Origin: Membranipora membranacea | Taxonomy: Eukaryota; Bryozoa; Gymnolaemata; Cheilostomatida; Membraniporidae | Length of the DNA stretch: 64,000 nt | NCBI GenBank assembly: GCA_914767715.1 | Contig: OU612065.1 | Coordinates: forward strand, 33,106,001-33,170,000 | Direction of reading: 5' to 3' | Shown here: piece after piece, positions 10,899-20,096 of the stretch | Position numbering within the stretch: position 1 is the first letter of the stretch | Layout: the number at the start of each line of letters is the position of its first letter | Made by a program: the position numbers and the translations under genes | The notes under the pieces: model-generated | Told to the model about the DNA's origin: nothing | Database searches by the model: none | What the model saw: the letters and a program-made list of their open reading frames with translations, nothing else

Positions 10899-11730
10899 TT
10901 CCAACAGGACATGCTATCCTGTTCCATTACCAACTACACTGTAACATCATATTAATGGTTTCCCTCATAACTTCCATTAAACAAAACATATGAAATGGCA
11001 TTAATTTCTATATCCTTTTTACCTTTAAGGCATATGCTTCTGTTTAGTTAGCATCAGGCAAATTGATCAGTTTCTCCGGCTCATCAGCATTTTTTGGTTA
11101 AACTTTATTACAGCAAAGGAATTGCGGCGTTTTTGGTCTGCAATATTGATAACCAACATAATAATGCATCAAGCTCAGCTTTATGATTTTTATATACCCA
11201 AATGTGCGTCATTCAAGCTTACCATTTTTTTCTTTTTTCACCATAATTTTCAAGTAAACTTGCAAATGAGCTGGTATTCTTCGATAAAGTAGCAACAGGA
11301 CTTATGTCTTGTTCCATTTCACCATAACTTTACCAACAATTAATGGTTTCCCCAATCACTTCCATGAAACTAAATATGCTAAGTGGCATAATTTTGCATA
11401 TCCTTTTAGTCTTAACCCATTATTGCTTCCCTCACATTTTATCAATGGAATGTAAGGGCTTTTGTTTTTAGCACTAGGGAATTGAAATTTGTTATTGGTC
11501 TCATCAACAGTATGTTTTTCACTTTTATTAAAGTAAAAATCATTGCAGCATTTTAGTCTGCAATAATCATATCAACCATTACAGTCAATAGCAATAAGAT
11601 AATATGGCATGATAAATTTTCCAAAAAAATGGGAAACAACTATTTTATTTGATCACATATTTCGGAATATAGAATACTTCAAGTTGGTTTGGCATCTAGT
11701 TCTAATGAAAATATTCCATATATAAAGAAG
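10899..11730 (+). promoter_or_regulatory. L4 upstream region: two tandem copies of the family promoter block
   Basis: A distal copy (10899-11155) and a proximal copy (11288-11730) share the same order of blocks: CCAACAGGA...CCTGTTCC, TTAATGGTTTCC, ACTTCCAT, a GCAT/AGCA tract, then TCTGCAATA. The distal copy has the hairpin-like AACAGGA-CATGCTA-TCCTGTT at 10903-10923. The proximal copy leads to the TATA box. Only the proximal copy carries GGTTTCCCCAATCACTTCC (11345-11363). Confidence 0.65.
11719..11727 (+). promoter_or_regulatory. TATA box of L4
   Basis: TATATAAAG, followed by exon 1 (about 11750-11795) ending GCTAGCT|GTAAGT. The block CTTCAAGTTGGTTTGGCA lies 25-45 bp upstream. Confidence 0.8.
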
Positions 11731-12012
11731 CTTCAACTAACAGCAATCACTCAGTTCTCCAGACTCATATCAATTCAAAGAGTTCCGAGCTAGCTGTAAG
11801 TATTTCTTTCAAACTGTGAACCTGCATATCTCATATCTGGAAGCTGGCATATAAATCAACTTGAGTCTTGTGATTTGAAATTACAGAGTGGGTCATAAAT
11901 TATTGTCTACACCTCATGTATTGTATAGAAATGTGGTACATATTTTTTTTTAGGGTTAGGCTGTTACAGACATCATTTTGAATCGTTTCATTCTCTCTCC
12001 AGATAAAACATA

Positions 12013-12426
12013 ATGAAGGTATTTGTACTGATCTCAATGCTTATCGCTTCAATTGGTAAGTTTAGAAATTTCAAATATCAATAAACCATGTATAAGATAT
12101 AAGAACCCCCGTGCTGATCACTGGTCTTTTGTCCGATTTAAGATTTTTTTCTACATAGAAAAAACCACTTATCAAATATTTATTCTCATCTGCATTCCAA
12201 CTTTGACTCAGACTAAAGCTGAAGCTTTTACAATACATGATACTTAGCCTGTTTCCTCCCCCCCCCCCCTTCTGTATGTCATGAAAGAAGGTGAGAGTGA
12301 GCTCATATTAGATATATGTTTTCATCTATCTTTACAGCTGTCTCACAGACAGAAGCTGGAGTTGCAGAAGCAATTTATAAAGCGGGGGTGAAAAGTGGAG
12401 CTGCACTCGATAACTTTTTTGGCTAA
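12013..12426 (+). CDS. L4: secreted short-form peptide precursor (43 aa)
   Basis: Exon 1 (UTR) is about 11750-11795. Exon 2 is 12003-12055 with ATG at 12013; the 43 coding bases give MKVFVLISMLIASI. The intron is phase 1. Exon 3 is 12338-12444 with TAA at 12424-12426. Exon 4 (3' UTR) runs from 12709 after TTTTTCAG to about 12860. After the predicted signal cut at Ala-15 the peptide is VSQTEAGVAEAIYK, AGVKSGAALDNFFG. It differs from L3 by Gly to Ala and Lys to Asn. L4b and L4c, 26 and 46 kb away, encode the identical protein, although introns and flanks differ. The start is the only ATG giving a signal peptide and lies 10 nt inside exon 2. Function unknown. Confidence 0.87.
12201..12247 (+). 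pseudogene. Relic extra exon 3 inside intron 2 of L4
   Basis: LTQTKAEAF, TIHDT, stop, in the phase of the true exon, preceded by ATTCCAACT in place of a TTTCCAGCT-type acceptor. Equivalent cassettes are at 37875-37921 (L4b) and 58077-58123 (L4c). In L3b the terminal stop is changed to a sense codon. Confidence 0.6.
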
Positions 12427-12429
12427 CTT

Positions 12430-15400
12430 GGTGAAACGAAACAGGTAATAACTAGAAAAGTAACATTAATATTTTGACATGATAATTTTGTGGAATTTTA
12501 GTCTGAACGACCATACACCTGATTTTAATGAACAGAACAGGTTAAACTGGTTTATCAATCAGTTAATCAATCATTATCAGTCATCAATCTACAAATCAGA
12601 ATGATTCCATCAAATGACCTGTGGCATGTATCTTTAGGATACTTACTACAATGTGATCACCAAACCAATGATTATAATCATTTCTATTCAGTTTTCTTCA
12701 TTTTTCAGGGTTCAATGCAATATGTAAACCACGATGAGAAGTATACCATGAGTTTAGTATCACCGCATTGTTTTTTGTCTGAAACATTAAAATACATTGT
12801 ATTGAACAAAACCTTGATATATTTTTTCTTCCAAATATACAAAATATTGACTTACAACGATGAAATTTCCCATTTATCAGTTGAGAGCAAAGAATAATAT
12901 TTGTTGTTTTATAGTTAATTTGTGTAGTCTGAGTGTCTATATTTTGCATACACCTCTTGTATATATTGAAAGGAATATTTTCGTATTTACAAAATTGTCA
13001 GAGAGGTACAAAATATTGAGTTGTCTACCCCGTCACCTGGAATTGTTGCTGGTCACATTGACATTAACATAATTCTGATCTACGACATAAGAAACACAAT
13101 ATTCTACGGTGAATTTTAATGTACACGGAATAGTAGAAGGTGTCGTACCATTATGAATATGAAACGAGATGTTTTCCAGGACACGAATTAGTCTTATCAT
13201 TTCAGGTTCCCAGATAAATTATGCAACCTCTCTTAGAATGCCTGATACCAATATAATCAATATTGAGAGTTACTTTTACAAAATGCAATCAGTAAATTTG
13301 CTTGACGACTTAACAATAGGAGGTTTATATTTATTATGTGGTTTTATAATTTTCACCAGTACGAATAATTGCTTTTGTTAACAATTTAGGTCTATTATGA
13401 CTCGAATGGAAATATTATTATCATTCTGATGAATTAAGGCTGCGAGGTTTTACTGACCAAACACAGATTAAATCAACGTCTTGTAGCTAGTCCTGCAGCA
13501 GTAATGCAAGCTTTTACATCGAACAAATTAATTGTGTTTTTGGCTAAAATTTATCTATAGTTTGTGTAGCCTGCCTTCTCCTCATATTTGATGTACATTT
13601 TGGTAAGGTAATCCAAAAGAACGCCCAAAAACACCTCAAAAGTCCCAAAAAATAGCTGTTTATGGCACTCTTTTGCTTTGAATTAAAAAAAAATGAAGAC
13701 GCAAAGAAAACTTCAGTTGGCATTTCTTGTGTGCACCATGGTTAATGAAAGGGGCTTCGTATGAGAGGACTTTAAAAAAATACTCTGCCTGTCCACAATA
13801 ATGGTCATTTGGACAGCATGTTTGACGTTATGCAAAGGTGGCGAAAATATTAGCTGTATTCGAGAATCTACTGTCATTGCAATATGCAAGCTAATTTGTT
13901 GAAAGTCAATGTGTATGGCATTTGAACAGTACTTTAAGAGAAAATCATAATTAATTTTGTTTCGAGCCTATGATGTGTTCTGAATTAATCATTGAAGCTT
14001 CACATATACATATAGGGCAATATATATAGCTTTCAACCATATGGTTTCTATACTGAACAGCTTTGTGAGCTGAAGGCTTGAGTTCATTATTCTTAAAAAT
14101 TTGAGTGCTTAGGCCTATACCGGTCTGTTGGATCTTCTTAGAATTTGCTGTCGGATATTCGACCTGCCTAAAGTAACAATACAATTCTTATTGTTTTGCA
14201 GCCAATGGAGCGCAGAAAAATATTTGTATTTACACCTTATTTGTTAGTTAAAACACGTTGTCCTGCTCAAATATGCATTCAAAATTGAAGTTGTGCATCT
14301 TCAACAAGAGATGAGACAACTAGAAGAATTGCTTGTGAGCAGATATTGTCAGCTGTTGTGCGCTCCTACTTCTTGGTTATTTGTTTAAGGTGCACTGATA
14401 CTCACTCAGTATATGCATGTGCTCTATTTTTATAAGCTTGAACTTAAGCTTGTTTTTTTCTGACTGCTCACCTACACTTTTGCATGTTCCCCTCAAAGAC
14501 TACACCAAGACACATAAAGTCTAAAGCAGTTTATTGACAGGTAGCCAGTTCCACGATTAATAATGCAATATTTTTACACCAAAATTATTCATGGCACCTT
14601 AAAGCAAATTATATATATCATGTATTGTATGATCCTTCTTAGATATCAACATGAGGTACAAATTGCACAACTATAGTCAGTTTCCATTTCCATAGATCTT
14701 TTAGTTGTCAGGAAACATTGTGCAAAAGTCGATGACTAAATCATCAAGTTATGATGAGAGATTCGGCCATTGCCGTTCCCAAAATTGAAAAAGATGAAGT
14801 TTACTGAGATTATACAGTACATTACCAAAATGTACATATAATATGAGGAGAAGGCAGGCTGCACAAACTATAGATAAGTTTTAGCCAAAAACACAATTAA
14901 TTTGTTCAATGTAAAAGCTTGCATTACTGCTGCAAGACTAGCTACAAGACGTTGATTTGATCTGTGTTTGGTCAGTAAAACCTTGCAGCCTTAATTTATC
15001 AGAATGATAATAATATTTCCATTCGAGTCATAATTGACCTAAATTGTTAACAAAAGCAATTATCCATACTGGTGAAAATTATAAAACCACATATATAAAC
15101 CTCCTATTGGTAAGTCATCAAGCAAATTTACTGATTGCATTTTGTAAAAGTAACTCTTAATATTGATTAAGTTGGTATCAGGCATTCTAAGAGAGGTTGC
15201 ATAATTTATCTTGGAACCTGAAATGATAAGACTAATTCGTGTCCTGAAAAACATCTGGTTTGAATTGCAAAATGGTACGACACCTTCTACCTTTCCGTGT
15301 ACATTAAAATTCACCGTAGAAGATTGTGTTTCTAATGTCGTAAATCAGAATTATGTTTATGTCAAAAGTGCCCAGCAACAATTCCAGGTGACGGGGTAGA

Positions 15401-15960
15401 CAACTCAATATTTTGTACCTCTCTGACAATTTTGTATATACGAAAATATTCCTTTCAATATATACAAGAGGTGTATGCAAAATATAGACACTCAGACTAC
15501 ACAAATTAACTATAAAACAACAAATATTATTCTTTGCTCTCAACTAATAAATGGGAAATTTCATCGTTGTAAGTCAATATTTTATATATTTGAAACAAAA
15601 AATATATCAAGGTTTTGTACAATACAATGTATTTTAATGTTTCAGACAAAAAAACAATGCGGTGATACTAAACTCATGGTTAACTTCTCATCGTGGTTTA
15701 TATATTGCATTCAATCCTGAAAAATGAAGGAAACTGAATAGAAATTACAATAATAATTGGTTTGGTGATCACATTGTAGTAAGTATCCTAAATATACATG
15801 CTACAGGTCATTTGAAGGAATCATTCTGATTTGTAGATTGATGACTCCAAACCAGTTTAGCCTGTTATGTTCATTAAAATCAGGTGTATGTTTGTTCAGA
15901 CTTAAATTTCACAAAATTATCATGTCAAAATATTATTGTTACTTTTCTAGTTATGAGATA
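12430..15960. repeat. Convergent palindrome between L4 and L5 (U1)
   Basis: Tail-to-tail inverted repeat with axis near 14211: 13169 pairs with 15254, and the exon 4 acceptor of L4 (12709) pairs with that of L5r (15716). The recognisable arms are about 12430-13600 and 14830-15960, with a 1.2-kb asymmetric centre. The centre (14195-14270) keeps a fragment of the palindrome-arm sequence seen at 5755-5815. No supported gene. A minus-strand 77-codon frame (14184-13951) ends in a C-x2-C ... H-x2-G pattern reminiscent of a U1-type zinc finger, too weak to call. Confidence 0.75.
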
Positions 15961-16068
15961 TGCAGGTTCACAGTCTGAAAGAAATACTTACAGCTAGCTC
16001 GGAATTCTGTGAATTGATACGAGTGTGGAGAACTGAGTGATTGCTGTTAGTTGAAGCTGCTTTATATA
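15570..16068 (-). pseudogene. L5r: peptide locus with both coding exons deleted
   Basis: Promoter (TATATAAAG, minus strand, 16060-16068), exon 1 with donor at 15992 and the 3' UTR exon (acceptor side at 15716) are present. Intron 3 passes directly into intron 1 at about 15954. The intact U3 counterpart L5c has about 637 bp here (61832-62468) containing exons 2 and 3. Both breakpoints show a shared TAT, suggesting a microhomology deletion. Any transcript would be non-coding. Confidence 0.85.
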
Positions 16069-17485
16069 TGGAATATTTTCATTAGAACTGTCAAACCAAC
16101 TGGAAGTTTTCTATATTCGGAAATATGTGATCAAATAAAATAGTTGTTTCCCATTTCCCATTTCAGTAAATAGCATGCCATCTTTTATCTCCACAAATTG
16201 TGATAGTTGATAGGAATATTGCAGACCAAAAACGCTGTTATTCTTTTGCTGTAAGAAAATCTAACCAAAAAATGCTAGTGAGCCGGATAAACTGATTGAT
16301 TTGCCCAATGCTAACTAAACAGAAGCGTATGCCTTAAAAATGAAAAGGATGTAGAAATTAATGCCATGTCATATGTATTCTTTGATGGAAGTTATGAGGG
16401 AAACCATTAATATGATGTTACAGTGTAGTTGGTAACGGAACAGGATAGCATGTCATGCTGGATAGTTTATGTATCAGGGATAAGCAAAGTATTGTCACAT
16501 TCTAAATATTATTATTAGGTCATAAACAGAAAAAAAACCTCAAATCAAATCATTATAAACCCCTAAAATACCAAAAATCAGAGAGCTAATAACTTATAAG
16601 ACCGGCAGGCGAACACGAGTTTCCTTGCCAACAAATATGCCTGTTTGTCGAAGAGCGAAATTGATGAGATCATTTTTCTATAAGTATGGTAAATTTTAGA
16701 GTTTTATTTTAATTACTGAATGAATAACCTTGTAAATTTTTATTCTTGCATTTTATTAGAACAATTATTTCTAGTGGAATTCTCTCCAGTGCATCATTTC
16801 ATAATGATTTTAGGAGGAAATAATAGAACATACGTACAAAAACACAGAAACAGGAGCCTTGAAGATGAAGAGGATATGCAAAATTATACCATGTCATATG
16901 ATCGTTTTGTGGAAGTGATTTTGGAAACCATTAATTGCTGGTGATGTAATGGTTCAATTGGTAACTGAACAGGATACCAAGTCCTGTTGGATAGTTGAAG
17001 TATCAGAGAAGGGCAAAAGATTGTTATCATTTTGTCAGAAAAAAATTGAAAAAAGTAATGCATAAGAAAACAGAAAAGAAACTGCTCAAATCTTATTTAA
17101 AACACTTACTTGCCTTGTTTGTTTTGAAATTCCACAACATCCACAACATGATCAGTGAGAGAAAAAATAGAGAATAAATTTAATTATAATGCCGAGAATC
17201 TTCAAAATGAATTGCGTGTATCTGGATAGTGTTGCATAGATTTTAACACGCTTATACACGCCATTGTTTGCCTCCTTATAAAGTTGGACATTTATATTTA
17301 CAAGAGTGGTATCACATAACAACCATAGAAAACAGATGCTGGTAATGATAACAGCAAAGACATACCGACTCAGTAACCAGAATACCAAACACGTTACGCA
17401 ATAGTTTTAAGATCATATAGTTCAATTGATGAAATACCTCTCAAAAACTTAATATGGACAGTGGTTCAATAAACCTTAACTAACA
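16069..17485. other. L5 upstream region, no gene
   Basis: To about 16510 this is the promoter block of L5 reading leftward. A second, detached promoter-like fragment (16790-16995, same orientation) contains CATTAATTGCTGG and the exact hairpin AACAGGA-TACCAAG-TCCTGTT at 16968-16988. A 74-codon frame at 16720 and a minus-strand 78-codon frame at 17388-17152 are near-identical in U3. They overlap this non-coding repeat or lack any recognisable feature, so I do not call them genes. Confidence 0.55.
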
Positions 17486-18459
17486 AATTAATTATTTAAC
17501 TCGGCCAGGTTCGAATTTCTGCTCGCATTATGGGCATATCGATATGTACATGCACATATCAATAAGTGAAGGAGGTTACAATGCTCTTTCTCTATCATAA
17601 TGATCCCGCTAACTTGTATATAGGCTGGTATTCTCCCGAATAGTAGTATGATCAAACCACACACCTACAGAAAAGGTCGAGTTCAATTTGCTTTCTCTCC
17701 AGTATGAAGGACAGCTAAAGGTTTTTTACATGCATGTTTTGTTTGTACTCTTATCATAATCATCTTTGTATCACAATGATATGATATCTGCAGTATCACC
17801 AGTTATTTACTTATACTTTACTTTATTTATTTGAAATTCACAATTCAAATAATGATGGGCTGCTTGAGTATAAAAAGCCTTCAGCAGCCATTGTTTAGCT
17901 TTTAGCTTTTTTAACTTTCTAACTTTGAAACTTCAGTAAGAATCTGATTGAGATTTTAAATGACTTTTTTTTTAAATATTGGTCGTTTTTTTATTGAATA
18001 ACTACACATACACATAGTAAAAATATGAGCAGCAATAGCAGATTGATGCAGATTATTACGCCATGCAAAACTGTGATGCAAATCTTTGCAGTACTACACT
18101 GATACATGCCACAATCATATATAGACTTAATAATGAACCTAGACAGGACACTATATTGAGCCTTTTGTGAAGAAGAAATGAAATCAAGTCATTGGAAAAA
18201 TCTGCTGATTGTAAAGCCAATTTAAAACTAAAATTACAATCAAAATTGGTTGAGCTTTGAACAAAAAACCTGGATTTTGGACAGTAAATCAATGATAACA
18301 CCTATGCTTCTACACCTTCCATTGTTGCTCGTAGTGCCTCAAATCAGCCGTTTATGGTTTCCTGTCTAGGTTTATTATAAAGTCTATGTTCACAATTCAT
18401 TGTAGAGATACTCAGCATAAGAAATAAACCTATTTTATATAAATCTGGTAAAATAGACC
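17486..18459. other. Single-copy region without recognised genes
   Basis: No supported gene. The first stretch not repeated elsewhere in the window. It includes GGTTCGAAT at about 17509, a tRNA box-B-like word without a convincing box A. A minus-strand 81-codon frame (18301-18056) has no recognisable feature. Confidence 0.4.
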
Positions 18460-18810
18460 ACCCTATAGGAGTTTAATTTAGCTAGAGTTTAATTTCGTTA
18501 TCTGGACTTGGTAATAAATTTCACTAGTACTAAATTTCGCTAGTAGGCTTACCAATGAAAATTAAATAAAAATGTCTAAGCTTGGATTCGAACCCAGGGC
18601 ATAAATCTACATCTGATTGCAAGGCAGACACTTAGACCACTACACCACGCTATGTCACGTGCTTGGGTCAGGTGTATTCCTGTATAATTGTACATTGTTT
18701 ATGAAACTATGGTGAGTGAGTTTAATTTAAGATACACTTAATTTCACAACCTAGGCAACAACGCGAAAAAGCGAATCCTAAATGACGTGAAAACTAAACT
18801 CCTATAGGGT
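18460..18810. mobile_element. 351-bp element with 16-bp terminal inverted repeats and a tRNA-like insert
   Basis: Ends ACCCTATAGGAGTTTA (18460-18475) and TAAACTCCTATAGGGT (18795-18810) are perfect inverted repeats. The interior has no coding potential, so it looks like a MITE. A clear target-site duplication is not visible. Inside, on the minus strand at about 18575-18655, is a tRNA-derived stretch with box A TGGTGTAGTGG (18637-18647) and box B GGTTCGAATCC (18584-18594). Its anticodon-like loop is CTTGCAA (TGC, Ala-like). Acceptor and T arms pair poorly, so it is not a working tRNA gene. Confidence 0.7.
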
Positions 18811-19371
18811 ACTTGAAAAAGTTGTGTATAATAATAACATTGAGATTTGAGCAGTAGGTTTTTCTGTTTTCCTATTCATGACCCTTAAGCCTTGTAATTT
18901 AGTTTCGATGAGAAGGCGATGACCAATTTTTTCCCCTAATTGATACTTCAACCGTCCAACAGGACCTGTATCTTGCTACATTACATCATAGCTTTACCAA
19001 CAATTTATGGTTTTCCCAATGACTTCCATGAAACAGAGTATACAACATGACATAATTTTGCATATCCTTTTTGCCTTAACCCATCATTTTTTTTCCTTAA
19101 TTTATCATTAAAATGTAAGGGCTTTTGTTTTTAGCACTGGGCGATTGAATTTTGTCGTTAATCACATCAACAGTTTGTTTAACAGTTCTATTAAAAACGA
19201 AGTCACTGCGGAATTTTCAGTCTGCAATAATCATCAACCATTACGATCAGGTGCAATAAAACGGAGCATAATATTTTTCCAAAAAATGAAAAACAACTAT
19301 TCAATTTGATCATATTATTCCGAATATAGAATACTTCCAGTTGGTTTGGCAGTTCTAAGGAAAGTAATCCA
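18811..19371 (+). promoter_or_regulatory. L6 upstream promoter block
   Basis: From about 18955: CCAACAGGACCTGTATCTTG (degenerate hairpin), then CAACAATTTATGG, ACTTCCATGAAAC, GCATATCC, a TCTGCAATAATCATC tract, and CTTCCAGTTGGTTTGGCA, in the same order as the other loci. The bases before 18955 hold nothing recognisable. Confidence 0.6.
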
Positions 19372-19640
19372 TATATAACGAAGCTTCAACTAATAGCAAG
19401 CACTCACATTTCCACACTAATATCAATACACAGAAGTCTGAGCTAGCTGTAAGTAGAATTTTTAACTGTGAACCTGCATATCTCATGTCTGGAAGTTGTC
19501 ATTTGAAGCAACTTGAGTTTTGTGATTACAAACCACCCGGATGGTCATGAATCATTGTCTCATTACAAAGTTACCCTTTTTTTACGCTTTTTCAGGCAGC
19601 AGTTTGAATTGTTTCATTTTCCCTATTTCAGATCAACAAA

Positions 19641-20061
19641 ATGAAGGTATTTGTACTGATCTCATTCCTCGTTACTTCAATTGGTAAGTTTACAAAAGTT
19701 GAAATATCAATAAGCAAGATTTGAAGTCTTTAACATCGTATTGCTGGTCATCATACTTTTGCCCCATTTTAAATTTATTTTTGTACAAAATGCCACTAGA
19801 TGTGTACCAAATTATATTTCATGACTCCCTATATAACATGTGAAAGCAAAATTCTCACAAAATTAAGCACATTTATTACTAGATGTATGATTAGAGAGTT
19901 AGTCCCCATATATTAGATGTCTTGTCTCATATTTCTTTCCAGCTGTAACACAAACTGAAGCCGGAGTTGTTTCTGCAGTTGTTAAAGGTGCGGTTAAAAC
20001 TGGAGCAGCAGGATTTGTTGCTGATCAAGCTGTGAAGGGACTCGATAAGCTTTTTGGATAA
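19641..20061 (+). CDS. L6: secreted long-form peptide precursor (53 aa)
   Basis: A diverged TATA (TATATAACG, 19372-19380) precedes exon 1 (about 19410-19448). Exon 2 is 19632-19683 with ATG at 19641, giving MKVFVLISFLVTSI. Exon 3 is 19943-20079 with TAA at 20059-20061. After Ala-15 the sequence reads VTQTEAGVVSAVVKGAVKTG, AAGFVADQAVKGLDKLFG. Relative to the short form it has ten extra residues (GFVADQAVKG). Intron 3 (20080-22090) is about 2 kb instead of about 0.25 kb because it holds the SINE tandem array. Exon 4 (3' UTR) starts at 22091 after TTTTTCAG and has a canonical AATAAA at 22213-22218. The coding sequence is intact. Expression through the array-bearing intron is untested. Confidence 0.85.
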
Positions 20062-20096
20062 CTCAGTTAAACCAAACAGGTAACAACTACAGCGAT

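Larger units (their letters stand above)
4108..17485. repeat. Repeat unit U1 (segmental duplication, copy 1 of 3)
   Basis: Carries L3(-), a SAP/YqaJ gene relic, L4(+) and L5r(-). It matches U3 (49150-64000) along its length. Offset is 45875 at L4 and about 46515 after L5, because U1 has lost about 640 bp in L5. It matches U2 with offset 25673 at L4. U1 alone lacks about 0.9 kb at 10047 relative to U2 and U3. Homology with U3 runs to the window end, so the unit is at least 13.4 kb. Confidence 0.9.

Noticed and set aside
13951-14184. Possible U1-type zinc finger on the minus strand (C-x2-C ... H-x2-G)
   Set aside because: Only one poor match, last histidine missing, 77 codons, no flanking exons. 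A single replacement in the U3 copy does not help decide.
18575-18655. tRNA-Ala(TGC)-like gene
   Set aside because: Box A and box B are present but the acceptor and T stems do not pair, and it sits inside a TIR element; tRNA-derived repeat rather than a gene.
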